From the NCBI RefSeq assembly GCF_023343835.1, contig NC_064437.1:20724001-20788000 (forward strand): DNA of 64,000 nucleotides. The letters run 5' to 3'. Each line of letters begins with the position of its first letter. The first letter of the stretch is position 1. The DNA comes from Lagopus muta (taxonomy: Eukaryota; Chordata; Aves; Galliformes; Phasianidae). The notes under the pieces were generated by a model, which worked only from the letters and a program-made list of their open reading frames with translations, did no database searches and had not been told where the DNA came from. Shown here one piece after another: positions 27,001 through 39,454 of the stretch. The position numbers and the translations under genes were made by a program.

Positions 27001-28485
27001 CCTATTCCAGAAGTAAATTATAAGGTAACGTGTGCCTCCTGAAAGTAAATCAGTTATTTTTTTCCAGCAGGTACATTCAGAATATTAGTCCCATTCCTAG
27101 AATTAAGAAACAACCCTTTTAGAGAAAGCAATACATCTCTGATTGAAACTGTATTCTTTTCAAAGCTATTAGAAACACATTTACAAAGCTGCAGTCAATG
27201 AAAAAGTCTGAAAGTTGTTTTATTTCTGCTTGTGTCTGCCGGTGTGGTTTTGACCCTAGTAAGCCAAAACAGGCACGCTTTTGGACTTGAGCTTTCAACT
27301 GCTGGGATCCAGTCAGTGGCCCAGCTTACCCTACTGGCCCCCCAGTCAGCTTTCCCTCATGTAAAGGTCCTCAAGCGCTACTGACCTGCTGCCACTGCAC
27401 AGCCTGCTCCAAGGCCTGCTGCAGCCCCCAGCACTGCGGGTCGCTTCCACTTCTCATGGGTTCACTGACACAAGGTTCAATCAAGCTTTGCAAGTCCAAA
27501 ACAGATTTGCAATGGAAAGAACAAGGAGATTCTCTTGCCTGTTTAGATTTTAACAGTATTAATTTTATTACAGATTTAGATAGAATTAAGATCATGGTTT
27601 TATGTAGAGCCCAGACCTACTTTGATCCGTTAACAACGGGAATAAAGTTTGTTGAAGGACTTTTAGGAAAGAAAAAATGTTCTCAAAAAACTTGCAGTGT
27701 TTTAAAATGTGTGCAGATTTTTCTCTACTAACTCATCCTGTAAGTTACTAAAATTAATGATGCTGAATCCAGAAGTGAATGCAAAGTATTAAGCTTTTAA
27801 AAACATTTCTGGTTCAGTTCAGCTTTTTCCCCAAATATTTTATTTTCCAGTGTATTGCTCATTTGTTCAAAATTGACAACTGGACAGTGCAGTGCCCCTT
27901 TCAGGTTCCACTTTTATAATCCACAGAATCTTTGTGTTTAATCTTTTGTTAGGCCCTCAAGTTCTTTGATGCATGCACATTATTTTCTAGTGATTGCCAC
28001 CACATGAAAAGGGTGTTAATCCTCTGCTAATTAACAACTTGTTGAGGTCAAAAGGGGTCAGCACTTTACATTTTTGGATTTAGAGAATTTTTGGTTCATT
28101 GGAACTTCATTTTCTCATCAGGTCGGCTATTCCATTATTTTTTTCCTTGATGTACCTTGTTCTACCTCTGTGAGAGCATCCTCTTATGCTTTTAGCCCGC
28201 TAAGAACATACTAAAAGCAACTTCCCTTTGGTTTGACATGGGATAGAGTTTACTCTAATATTTGAGTAACCAGATTATCTACCCTACAATTATTTTGACT
28301 GCAAAGTCTATTGCTTCATGCATGCTCAGTGTTTTTCTAGTTCGGGAATGGACTTTAATACTTTTGATAGTCATACTACTTTTCATCATGTGCACTACTA
28401 CTCAGTATAAATACAGAATCATTCACAGGTAGCTGGACAGGATAGAAAAGTGAAAAAATCAGTATTTTTCTTTTCTGTTGGAATC
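24042..28485. other. Unique AT-rich sequence, nothing recognised
   Basis: No gene or transposon was recognised. A slightly GC-richer patch at about 26.7-26.97 kb carries a 98-codon minus-strand frame (26629-26925) with no recognisable motif. Confidence 0.55.
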
Positions 28486-28506
28486 TTTTTTTTTTTTTTT
28501 TTTTTT
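28486..28506. repeat. Poly(T) tract of 21 bases
   Basis: A run of 21 T in AT-rich sequence. Simple homopolymer. Confidence 0.9.
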
Positions 28507-29014
28507 GAATTTATGCCTCCTGTACATTTTTAATTATTCAGTAAGATATATAAATATTTCTTATTACCTTATTAATCTTCAAACTGACTTAATTAACTAC
28601 AGACAAATTTAATTTATTTCACCTTTACATTTGCTGAGTGCAATGACTGTATAGTTGAAATTCGATTAATCAAGTTTCAAGAACTATTTTGTTTCTCTTT
28701 CACCTAATATTAAGGGAAAAAAATGATGTTTTCTTTAGGAAAATGATTTGTACTAAAAACATTCTTATCTAAGCAAAATTAACAAGATAGATTATTTTTT
28801 TCTGTAATACCTCAGCAAATTCCTCTTATGTGACCACATGACAATCAGATCAGACTACTGGTGAAAAAAATCACACTGCCCTATCTGTATTCTTTAAAAG
28901 CTTCTGCAACTTGAAGAAAAGTAGATAGCAGAGCAGTAAATGTTTTGTTTTGCACTCAGTTCCCAGAAAGTGGTAAAGATGCAAAGAAAATTGATTTAAA
29001 AAAAAAAACAAACA
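28507..29014. other. Unique AT-rich sequence, nothing recognised
   Basis: Strongly AT-rich, with no usable open frame other than a lysine-rich one that reads through the adjoining A-rich repeat. Confidence 0.6.
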
Positions 29015-29030
29015 GAAAGAAAGAAAGAAA
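29015..29030. repeat. (GAAA)4 microsatellite
   Basis: Four tandem GAAA units, preceded by an A-rich stretch. An open frame reading through it gives a low-complexity lysine-rich peptide, which is an artefact of the repeat. Confidence 0.85.
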
Positions 29031-30943
29031 CAAAAAGATGAATGAAATTGTGATTATGAAGCGACAATGTAACGAAGAAAATAATGGGGAGGCAGCAAAG
29101 CAGCCCATACAGATCATTCAGAAACTCGTCTAGCTTTATCTTGCCAGTGAATTCCACACTTTAATCAGACATGGTGCGTAAAAGCACTTCCTTTTGCAGA
29201 GAAGAAAGAAAAAAAACTAACATTTTTCTATCTTCAGATTAGTTTGAAGATCTCTCTCATCCCTTGTGTGCGACACAAGGAAGACAGGCAATCCCAATCT
29301 CTCTATAAGCTTCAGTACTTTGCATTTTTTTTTCCTCATGACCCATTTTAATTCTTTCGCCTTTGTAAATAATTAATCCTAATCTTTGCAGTCTCCTTAA
29401 CCCAAGTGCCATGCATTAGCTTCACCATTTCTTCACTATTTGAGAATCCATATTTCTAAAATATTCTAATAAGGATGAGGAAATTCTCTTTCGAAACATT
29501 GGCTTTTGGTCTAGATGAAAATTACAAGAAATTGCTTAGAAAGAAGCAAAACAAAAGAGAAAATAAAGCAGAGACTAAACACATAGCGCTGTGGCTGTCA
29601 CTTGTAATTATAATTCCTGCAAGAATTCTTTGAAAAAATACAAAACCATCTAAAACAGAAGTGCAGAATCAGCTGCACACACGTGGGCAGTGTGACTAAT
29701 GACATGTTATGTAAACAGTGTTTCTCAAACAGTACAGTATAGATGATAGATCATTAAGACAGTTTTTAACAGGAAGTGGAAGATCTTACCCTTTTAAACC
29801 TTTATTAAAGGAAAAATTAATTGTATAAATTGCTTGGTTTAAAATGATTTTGTTATCTTAAATTCAGTAAAATCTTATCACAGAGGTGATTCATGATCCA
29901 GGATGTGTCTATGTTGTTGGACAAACAGAATACCTTCAGGGTACTGAAGCACTTTGATTTCATTTATGCAGATATACTTTAAAATCAAAATAGTTGAATA
30001 ATGCTTGCCTTTTCAGTATTCTCTCTTTAGGATTCTATTAAAGCATTTTCCCTTTTATTAGATTATTAACATTACCTTTTATTCCTTCTGTTTTTCATTT
30101 GTAGCAATAGATTTTTATGCAGATAAAATAGTCATTCACTTGAAAGTCTATTTTTTCCAAGCCTGTTAACCAAGTCAGGAATTTCAGTGTAAATATTAGC
30201 ATTAATACAGTGCTACAATTTTAGCATTTGAAGAAGTTTCATTACTTGAGGATTTGAAGTATTGAGATAAAGTTAAATTAGGCCACAAGAAAATACATTT
30301 TTTAGAAAAGACGATGACCTAAATGGTGAATTGTGACAGCAGCCAAGTAAATAACTTAACAAGAAAAAGCTTTGCAGAATATTGATTTAATGCATCACTT
30401 AAGCAACAGAATATCTCAAACCCGCATTATCCATGCTCTATTTCCCTGTACCTTGGACAGTTTATCTATTCACCTCTCTCAAAGGAACAAGCACATATTT
30501 CTACATGAATTGTTTGTCTCTGATGTACAGTTTTTAACAGTATGATAAAATTAATCTTCAGTATAATTCTGTTTTTGTGGAAGATACTAATTTAAAGAAA
30601 TTTTACAATGCTGGAATTAGAAAGCTACAGAAATTTAAGCAAGATCTCAACTATTGCTGTTATCCTGAAAATGTGTCAATGCAAAATGAAGATTTTCAAT
30701 ATGGTAAAGGACTGCAAACTGCATCATAACTTCATTTCACAGAATTTCTTAAAGAAATGAAAAAGGCTTGCCAAAAATATGATACAAAATTACCATGATT
30801 TTAAAACATGTCTTCAAACATTACATGGAGGACAAATACTATAAAGGTAATGAAGTCTGACAGAAGCAGGAACAGAGAGCAAAAAAAATCTACTCCTGTT
30901 CATTTTATATTCGTTTTAAGAAACGGGTGAAATAATCAATTTT
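29031..30943. other. Unique AT-rich sequence, nothing recognised
   Basis: No open frame, RNA gene or transposon could be supported. Confidence 0.6.
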
Positions 30944-30972
30944 TGTTTGTTTGTTTGTATTTGTGTGTGTTT
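30944..30972. repeat. (GTTT)n / (GT)n simple repeat
   Basis: Four GTTT-type units pass into a short GTGTGT run. Ordinary microsatellite. Confidence 0.8.
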
Positions 30973-31830
30973 GATTTTTATGAATCTGTTCTATTGCCCA
31001 AAGTAAAATTTTGTTCTCTGAAAATGATTTCAACCAAAATTAGCCTTTATCAATGTTATGTCATTTCAAGCCCATGAATGACAGATCGCTGGCTAGAGGT
31101 GCAGGCAGTCTGAATTCTGAAATTTCCTGCATGTATGCGGAGCTGGAGCTGGCCAACCCCAGCTGCCACATCAGGCTCTGCATGTCGGCATGGCTGTTGT
31201 CACAGCACATGTTTAAATGGTTCTACCAAAGTCCTGCCTGCAGGATGGCTATTCTGAATGAGGTCCTTTCCTAGCTGCCTGTTAAAGGAAGCACTTAAAC
31301 AGTCTTTAGTCTGGTAGGTTTGGTTTTTCCTAAGTAAGCACTCAATTTTATGGAAAATAAATGATTTTATGACAGTGTGATAAGAAGACAGAGGTGCTCA
31401 GCAGGTGGTACAGGAATTAAAATGGTTAATGGGAGCCCAAAGGAAACTGTGCTTTCCAAAAACTGGTCAAAGTACCATCCCTACTGGAGCTTCAAATCAC
31501 TGCCTATTCATGACATCTTCAGTGATTTTCATACTGTTACTTACTCTCAAAGATCAGCAAAGTATAGAGAGGTAAATTCAGTACTGACAAAATCAACCAT
31601 ACCTACTTTAAACTTCTGTTTAGCAACACCTACTTTTCTAGTAGAACTGTTTAGAACGTTTAGGTCTCTTCTCAGTCTTAAGGTGGCCACAAGGTGCCAC
31701 CGAACCTCGCCACCACACTGTGACAGATAGCTCCCAGGCTGTTTGTAGTCTCCTTTGTAATTTCTGCAAAGCAGATTTAAAGTATTACAGAAGTTACCTC
31801 CTGGCCAGTTTTATTTATCTTTTACAGCTA

Positions 31831-31853
31831 AAGGATGCTCTAAAAGCATCCTT
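31831..31853. repeat. Perfect hairpin, 9-bp stem and 5-base loop
   Basis: AAGGATGCT (31831-31839) and AGCATCCTT (31845-31853) are exact reverse complements around the loop CTAAA. The stem is too short for a microRNA precursor and no T tract or gene end is adjacent. Confidence 0.85.
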
Positions 31854-34800
31854 GGAGCCCGTCTGACCACCCTTGGCGATCTTCCCAGCTGAGCAAGGCA
31901 GGGAATTGGACTCATCTGTTCACCTCATGTTGATTTGTCGTCTGACATCTGTGTCAGAGCAACACCCTGTATGAGCAGACACTTTGATGCCACTGCAGCT
32001 TTATCTCTGTCAGAACTAGAGCTGGGCAAACTATTTACTGCAAATAATTTATTCAGCAGATCCCACCCTTTCTTTAGTTTAAGAGTTCCCTATACATGTC
32101 CTAATTAAAAGGAATAATTGGCTTATTACTCAAGCACTTCATTCGTACTTGTTTCCTTTGTCTAGAGGTGTGCTGAATAAAGGCAGGGGTGAAAGCCTCA
32201 TGCCACTTGAGACTCTGAAACCCACTCTCCTCCTTGATTTCACTAAGGATCTCAGCCAAGGCCCCTCATGCAAGAAATCTCTAGTCTAGATTGTGATATA
32301 CCACAAACAAGGTTCATAAAAACAGCATGAAGAAAAAGGAGAAGCAGAGCAAAGGATGTGGTATTATGATATTTAGACACTATCTTGATGACTATATATA
32401 AAAAAAACAAACACTGAAAGATATTACTTAAAGCATGAGGACATTTCGTAAGGCACAGGATAGGATTTTATTCCCCTACAAGGATCAGACGAATATGTGA
32501 ACATACTTTCATGACTGCAATTATTTGAACAAGTGCAGTTTGCATTGATTTCCCACCCCTCTCCTGCTTTCCTCCCCTCTGCCTCCATCTCGCTCTTTAC
32601 CGAAGATCAAAATCCTCTTGCTGAAAGAATTCTTTGCTCTTTAGTCTATTAGAAATTCATTAATCAATATAGAATACGTAATCCAATATATAATTAAGGA
32701 TAGAATGTCATTGCTAAGTACCAGTCCTATTTGACTCTATAAAATTATAATCTATTTCTGAAAGCATCTCTACCCTGCACACACCTAGCAAGGATCAGTG
32801 CCTTAAGGCAGTAAAGTATCAAGCTATATTCTCTGAAACGTCTCATGTTTTACTAGCAATTTCAAACTCCTCTGTTCTTCAACATTCACTCACTAAACTA
32901 TGTTGCTTAAATTATTAAATCCTTTTAATTTAAATTTTCATAAGCTACCAGAGGAAAAAATGCATATCCTTAAAGTAACAGATCTGGCTTCTTGCAAGGA
33001 AAGCTACAGTATTAGCATTGCCTTTATACAGCATTAATTTCTCTTAAGTAAAGACTAAAATAAATTGTTAAAAAAAAAGTAGAATGTGGAAGACAGATGG
33101 TTTAAAGAGAAATTCCTTTGAAACCACCTCAACTTAGGACCACCCAAAAGTGGAACAGAAATGGGGCAAACTACCTGCTATCTTTATCCCAAAAAGACTG
33201 AAATAGACAAATTGTCAGAAAACAATAACAAATTTCCAAATGGGAGATCCATTTAAATCAAAATTATTTTTAAAAAAAAGTCTCAAAGATTTATTATATT
33301 GTTCCCATAATAATCAATATTTTGGATCAAATTTTAATATATTTTAAATTATATATATTTTACTGAAAACGTTGCAGTTGCATCTGACTTGTTTCCCTGT
33401 GATGCTTCATTTTCATAACAATCCTGTTCCTCTGTTGCAGACAGTGCTACAGGTGCTGGAAGTGGCTGCTCTATTTAATTTTGTTACATATAGTGTGAAA
33501 TACTTAAACATTCATCTATTTCCTGTGTGAAAATAGAGATGATTTATCCCAGGGGAAGGATATATTAAATAAAAAATTACAAAATTAGACCACATACAAC
33601 TTTTACATTAAAAGACTTCTGCATTTTAAATGTGATCTGGTAAGTACTATCATTCTTCACTAAATTCTGTCACAAAATGTTGAAACACTTCAGATTTTTA
33701 AGCCAGTAGAATACTTTACAGCAGATGGAAATGAAAATATAAAGGGCCAAGTGCAGCCCTCTATGAGAAAGTGGCAGTCATAAACATAATTTATGAAGTT
33801 TATATGCTTATATGCTATATGGGAGAGCAAAGAACTTACCTGAAATCAGCAAGAATTACATAACCTCATCAGAACAGTCTGAGGAAAGAAAAACCCCTCA
33901 CGGTCAACAAGTCAGACTGCCCCCATCTGAGCCCCTCGTTCTTAGTGAAAATCAGACCAGCTGACTTTCATGCTCACATTACTACATAGAAGAGAATTTG
34001 GTTTATTGAAGGGATTTATGGACAAAAACAACTAGAAAACAGTTATAAAAATGGATTTACAAAAAATTCAGAAAAGCTCCCTGGGAAAAAAAAAAAAAAA
34101 GAAAAAAAAAGCATTATTTAATAGAAATCACCAGGCTTTCTGGATTCTGGAGATGTGATCTAAACATTGTCCAAGTATCTTTCACTTCAGTGGAACCTTA
34201 AAGGTTGCCATGTATTTAGTGTATCTTAAACTTGACATATATCAGCTTAAAAGCACTGTTGGTTCTAACTCTGTTATCAAATCTTGTTGGACATCACAAC
34301 TCTGTGGCACTTTGAATATAGCCAAATTCTCAAACATTTCTGTCACCCAATTTCATCGGAACAACATTGCAGCTATCAACTCACTGTTTACAGAAAAAGC
34401 TACAAATTTTAGCCCTACAAATACAGTTGTTGTGAGATTGTTTTAACTGTCACTGCATAAAGCTTCTAAAAATTTTAGAATAGATTAGCTGAAAATTCAG
34501 GATTTTTCCTAACACCCTCAGGTCATTGGAATCAGATGTTGATGAGATCTGAATTCCTGATCAAAAGTCCTGTAACCAAAATCAGATTTGTAAACACAAA
34601 ATATCTAAAAGCTTGAAGTATTTCATATTTCATATGGGTCAAGAACATATTCAATCTGAGGAAGTTTATAAGCCTATAAAGGAAACAGGGATAAGTTCCT
34701 CTGACTTTCAGAAGTAGTGGGATACTGGCTCCCATTCTGCTGAAAATCTTCCCAGTATCTCTTTTGTTTCTTATCTACATAGCATCTACATAAATACCAA

Positions 34801-34881
34801 GGGGAGAGAACGGAATGAAAAAGAAATCATTCCTTCCATCCATCAATGGTTCATCAAAGAAATGAAACAATAAGACAACAA
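31854..34881. other. Unique AT-rich sequence, nothing recognised
   Basis: No gene or transposon was recognised. An interrupted poly(A) (15 A, G, 9 A) lies at 34086-34110. A 78-codon frame at 34210-34446 has no recognisable content. Confidence 0.6.
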
Positions 34882-34901
34882 CCCCCCCTCCCTCCTCCCC
34901 C
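34882..34901. repeat. C-rich tract with G-quadruplex potential on the minus strand
   Basis: Runs of 7, 3, 2 and 5 C separated by single T bases. The minus strand is therefore G-rich. It lies about 45 bases upstream of a strong splice-acceptor-like site and could form part of an extended pyrimidine-rich region. Confidence 0.7.
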
Positions 34902-34948
34902 AACAGTTATGATACCAACAGCTTTACTGTTTCTTTTCCTTTTTGTAG

Positions 34949-35112
34949 GCAGGAGATACTGCAGCCTGACCAGCTGGTTCACATGCAGCACAGATGACCA
35001 CCTTAGACAGCATTCTAAGAAAGTTTCGCCCCTCTTGGTGCAGAAGACAAGAGCAAGCATTCCTTCAGAGCTCTCCTATATCGTCTGCACTGGAAGATCT
35101 CCTCATGCTACC
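34949..35112 (+). other. Candidate 164-nt exon with strong splice sites at both ends
   Basis: The left edge is an almost ideal acceptor: a pyrimidine tract running CTGTTTCTTTTCC and TTTTTGTAG, with AG at 34947-34948. The right edge is a good donor (ACC followed by GTAAGG) at 35112/35113. The 164-nt segment is open in one plus frame, giving a peptide starting GRRYCSLTSWFTCSTDDHLR; it is also open for much of its length on the minus strand, so coding status is unclear. I recognise no protein family. It could be an exon of a long non-coding RNA or an unused decoy exon. The two well-formed splice sites at normal exon spacing are the evidence; no partner exon has been identified. Confidence 0.3.
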
Positions 35113-38100
35113 GTAAGGCTGCTCTTAACTAGTGTATAAAACCATTTCTGGAATATACGCGCACACTACAAGTTGTGTTCATGTTTCCAGGCTCTGGAAA
35201 TTCCTCCCTGTGGAATGGCCTTTTGGTATCTTATCCACTTGCCACTACCAGAAATTCTGCCTCTTCTCTATCTTCTTCCATTCTTCCAGTTTCCCAATCT
35301 CTCTCTTTTTTTTCCCCCCAACTGATTTATTCTTTTCTCATGCATTACCAACAGTCATCACAGTGAGGGATTTTACTAGCAGTGACTAATACAAGATTTA
35401 AACTTTAGCAGATACCACCTACTGCTGAATTATAAAAAGCAAAGGTGTACAGAACAGCAAGTATTCTCTGCCAAAGTTGCAAGCAAATATACAGTCCATA
35501 CAATAAAGAGTAGGCATTTTCCATAGCAAGAAGTGTTGCTTATAAACACTGGGCAACATGAAGTCTACATTACTCATGTGATGGTATTGCATTTGATTTT
35601 CTGAGGAAAGAGTAAATGCTTTCTGAAGTATCTATTTATATAATACAGTACATCAACAAGCACACTGCCTAAGTGCCTTTATTCAAAGTATTTCTGAAAG
35701 AAATTTATCTGATGTTTTGATTTTTGCCTAAATGTGGCACACATCATGATAAAGCAGCTGAGGGGCAAATTGCTTCCTCCCACCAACGGTCACTGTGCTC
35801 AGAGTTACACAGTAGAAATCACGAGCTGTTTTGTGAAGTTTGGGAATGCACCCCACACGAGAGGATCAAGGCCATTCTATTTTCTCCCCTCACACCATAT
35901 GCTCTCTAATAATTCCAGTGAATAAAAAAGAGATCTTTTAGTGAAGACCATCTCTTACTTACTTCAGCCTTTTCTTTCCTAATGTTCCCATGCAGGGAAC
36001 TGTGAAAATTCTTAGGAACAAGACCTCTATTAGGCAGGAGTTAAGCCTATGCTTACATCTTACTGATTCAATGGAATTTTAACACAAGTTTAATTAAGTA
36101 TCAAGTCCATTCTGTCAGTGGATGGAATCACAGAGGACCACATAACAGTGTCAGTGTGGTCTCCAGACCGACAGTTCTGTTATATAGCAACATGATGTCT
36201 CACATAAGCATCACGGTCATAATAAGAGTATTTACAAATCAATGTTCTTGACCATATTGTGATGATTTTATCATGCTTTCATCCTTTGACTCCTATAGTT
36301 ATGAAATCCTTTCCAGTATCCAATAATGGAGGAAGCAGCAGTTTGTTAATCAAGGAGAATTAAACTGATGTAGCTTTAGTCTTAGCTTTGATTACTTTTC
36401 AATGGAGATGATATGGTGAACAAAATCTCCACTGAATATACAGAGGCATTTCTCTCTCTGAAGACAACAGTGATGCTAAGTATTAATACACAAACACATC
36501 CACTTGCATCACCTAAGGCTTTGACTCATGACTTTAGAAGTGCAGGTGAGCAATCTTTGCTTCTGATTCCCTGTATTTCCCCAAAATTCACCCATGATTT
36601 GTTTGAGAAAACAGCTGAACAGTATTAAATGAATTCATATGTTTATTTGCTCCCTCTAAATAGCTTTCCAACATTTAAAATCAGGAATCAACATGAATGA
36701 AAAAGATGCATTTAACACAAGACCGTGTACTGGTCTTGAAAACAAAGATTTAACTGCACTCTGGAGTAAGGTTTATTTTGTTACTATTTCTTCCCACTTT
36801 AATTGAATTAAATGACAACAAAAAAAGTAACCAAATTATGAAGACCACCAGCACTGTGAAAAAAAGAAAATGTCTCCCAGGGCTCTCAGTTCTCTCCCAT
36901 CCCTGTTCTGGAGTCCAGATGTGAAAGCCCAGTGGAGTCAAAAACATTTTAGGAGGGAGGAGAGAAAGTTTTGATGCTACTGCTATAGCCTTGTTTTATC
37001 CAAACCAGACAATTGCCTTTCTTCATGAAGATTAACAAATCCCAAACCCAACAATTAAAGAAAATATTAATTCCATCTTTTATGCGTTATTACTGAGCAT
37101 TTTTTAAAGTAAGCCTGCTAAAGAAGAATAAATGCTCTGCATCTTCTTAGCACTTACAAGCACAGAAAGCCTTGCAATAGGCCTTCTTAGCTGGCAGTAA
37201 AACATGCAGTGTTCTACATGTAGCATTTTTTCTGAAGTCCTCCTTGTCAGGTTTGTGAGTAGATTTTTTTAAATATGTATTTTTTTGTGCTTAGGTATCG
37301 AGCAAGCTCATATCGATTTCTGCAGCAATACCAGGTGCAGGCTGCAGAGGAACATTCCCATATCCTTTGCAGCTACACCTGGAAGACAGTGTTCAACAAA
37401 GTGATGACAAGGCTGGTCAGCGAGGTGATGATAAAAGTCTAAAAATAGCTTAAGAGAGTGAGCTCCAAAGAGAAAGACACATTGTCTTAAGGTGGTCTGA
37501 ACAAACAAGAACTCCTGGCACCAAGAGCTAGGCATAAGCTGCTGAATAAGGGCGTACACAGACGAGCACCCACGATGTAGCTTGTCGGTACTTGGCCCTG
37601 TGTACTCTTGAGGCATATAATGAATTAACTACCACAGAACAGTTATTCTGGAAAATTTCCAAGCCCACTTAAACCCTTGGGCTGCTACATTAGCGCCCTA
37701 AGTTCAGCAGTCCCTCAACAGGAGCCACACATTTAGGGTATTTAAGCAGCACTGGTCAAAGCCCTAGAAACAAACCTGCAAAGAGAGAATGGACACTGAG
37801 CCTGACAGATCTGTCATACCTCTGCCTTCTGTGGCTCTGGGAAATATGCATGTGGGATTTGAGAAAGGTCTTTTTAATAAGGGTTAATTGGAGAAGTATG
37901 TCACACATGACTGAGTACCGTTTCAAATTACTGCTCACGCTGGCATAACTAAATCAGGCACATGACATTACACCAAAATAAGGAATACTCAATTTTCTAC
38001 CCTCTTATTTAATATTAATAGTTTTGTTATTCTCAAAATGTCATAATATCAGCAATTACAGATACTTATCAAATTATGTTGCTTCATACAGAATACTTTG

Positions 38101-39454
38101 ATTGTAACATGATAAATAAATATTATTATATCATAATATTCCCAGAAGATTAAATAACTTAAAAAAAAAATAGTTTCTATTGCCACACAAATTACTAGTA
38201 TAGGTCTTGGGACTGCTGGATTTATTTGTCTAGCTCGTGGGATGCAAATGCTCAAGTTAGATGATTCTAAAACAAACCTTTCAATGCTTAAAAATCTAGA
38301 AAAGAGAAAATAACTACCTTTTAGCCAGCCAGAGTAATTCCCATAAAATTACTGCACAATCTGTCTCACTCTAAAGTCCCTATCCCTGAACCTAACCTGG
38401 AGAAAGTCACTTCAGTTTCCCTCACTGCCCAAGTTAACTACAAGCATTTCCTGATATACCGAAGACGGGCAGAAAAAGGAAAAATGTCGACTTGAGAAAA
38501 GCACAGCTTCCAATCCCCACCCACCAGCTTCAGTCAAAGGGATGACTTCAGTCCCTTTCTTAACTAATCCTGTCACTGTAAAATCCTACAGTCATTCTTC
38601 CACACATAAAGGGAAAACGGACTCACTAGGAGGACCTAGACTCTTTCAGCTTGAACTGTTAACCAATGGTGGAAATGCAAGAACGCTGAAGTTGTGCCTT
38701 CAGAGCCAATAGAGTGGATTTGTGTGTCCCACATGACTGTGTTTCCCCTGTCTTTCACATGGGCAGTATTTAGTTCAATTCAGAACTGCAGATAGTATAG
38801 CATGCAGAGCAGCAATGGGATGTCTGAGCACAAGTGGTTGACTTCCAGGCGACTTCAAGAAACATATTTGCACATTTCTCCTGAATTAAACTGGAATTCT
38901 GCACCCTTGACATCCTCCTACTCTCCTGGTGTCTGTGGAAGGAAACAGCGACCTGCACAGCACAACAAAACTGTGAGTACGGGGCTATTTCTTTTTATTT
39001 TCAGCCTGAAAAGCAAATCCCTTAAAACTGTCAAAATGCTATGTGCACCAAATGGAGGGTTACTTTTTTGAATGAGATGAACAAGTATGAAAACTGTTAT
39101 TCAAATTCAGAAATATTTCTTGCATGCTTCAATAAAAGAAAAAAAGAAAGAGTTCTCCTCCAGGGTAGTGCCTGCATGCATGCTGCATGCCACACTGCTT
39201 CCTGACATAGTCAGCATGCTGCTTTGTTCATAAAGAAAAACAAAGACAAAAAGCCCTACACACGTATGTTGTTCACTTTTATTTGTACTCTGTGTCTAAT
39301 CATGCCTGATCTGTCCCCAAGGGGAAAAAATAAAAGCAAACTTTAACTCCGCCAGCAAGGGCAACCCAGACTTTGCATTCATCTGACAGTTATTATAATT
39401 AGCTATGAAAGACAGCAAAGACACTTTGGGGCAAATAGCTCTTACATTTGGAAC
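35113..39454. other. Unique sequence, nothing firmly recognised
   Basis: No gene is recognised. Open frames reach 102 codons (37308-37616, minus) without recognisable motifs. Isolated donor-like sites occur (near 36546 and 38972). The inverted pair GACCACA/TGTGGTC near 36143-36168 is too short to interpret. Confidence 0.55.

Noticed and set aside
36413..36545. Open frame ending at a donor-like GCAG/GTGAGC
   Set aside because: No convincing acceptor or promoter upstream. A single donor match is common by chance.
38371..38430. Possible second MIR (AAAGTCACTTCAGTTTCCCTC)
   Set aside because: Only a short match to the MIR core and the flanking blocks are not in the expected order.
38802..38972. 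Open frame followed by a GTGAGTA donor-like site
   Set aside because: The exonic side of the donor (ACT) is poor, and no acceptor or partner exon was found.
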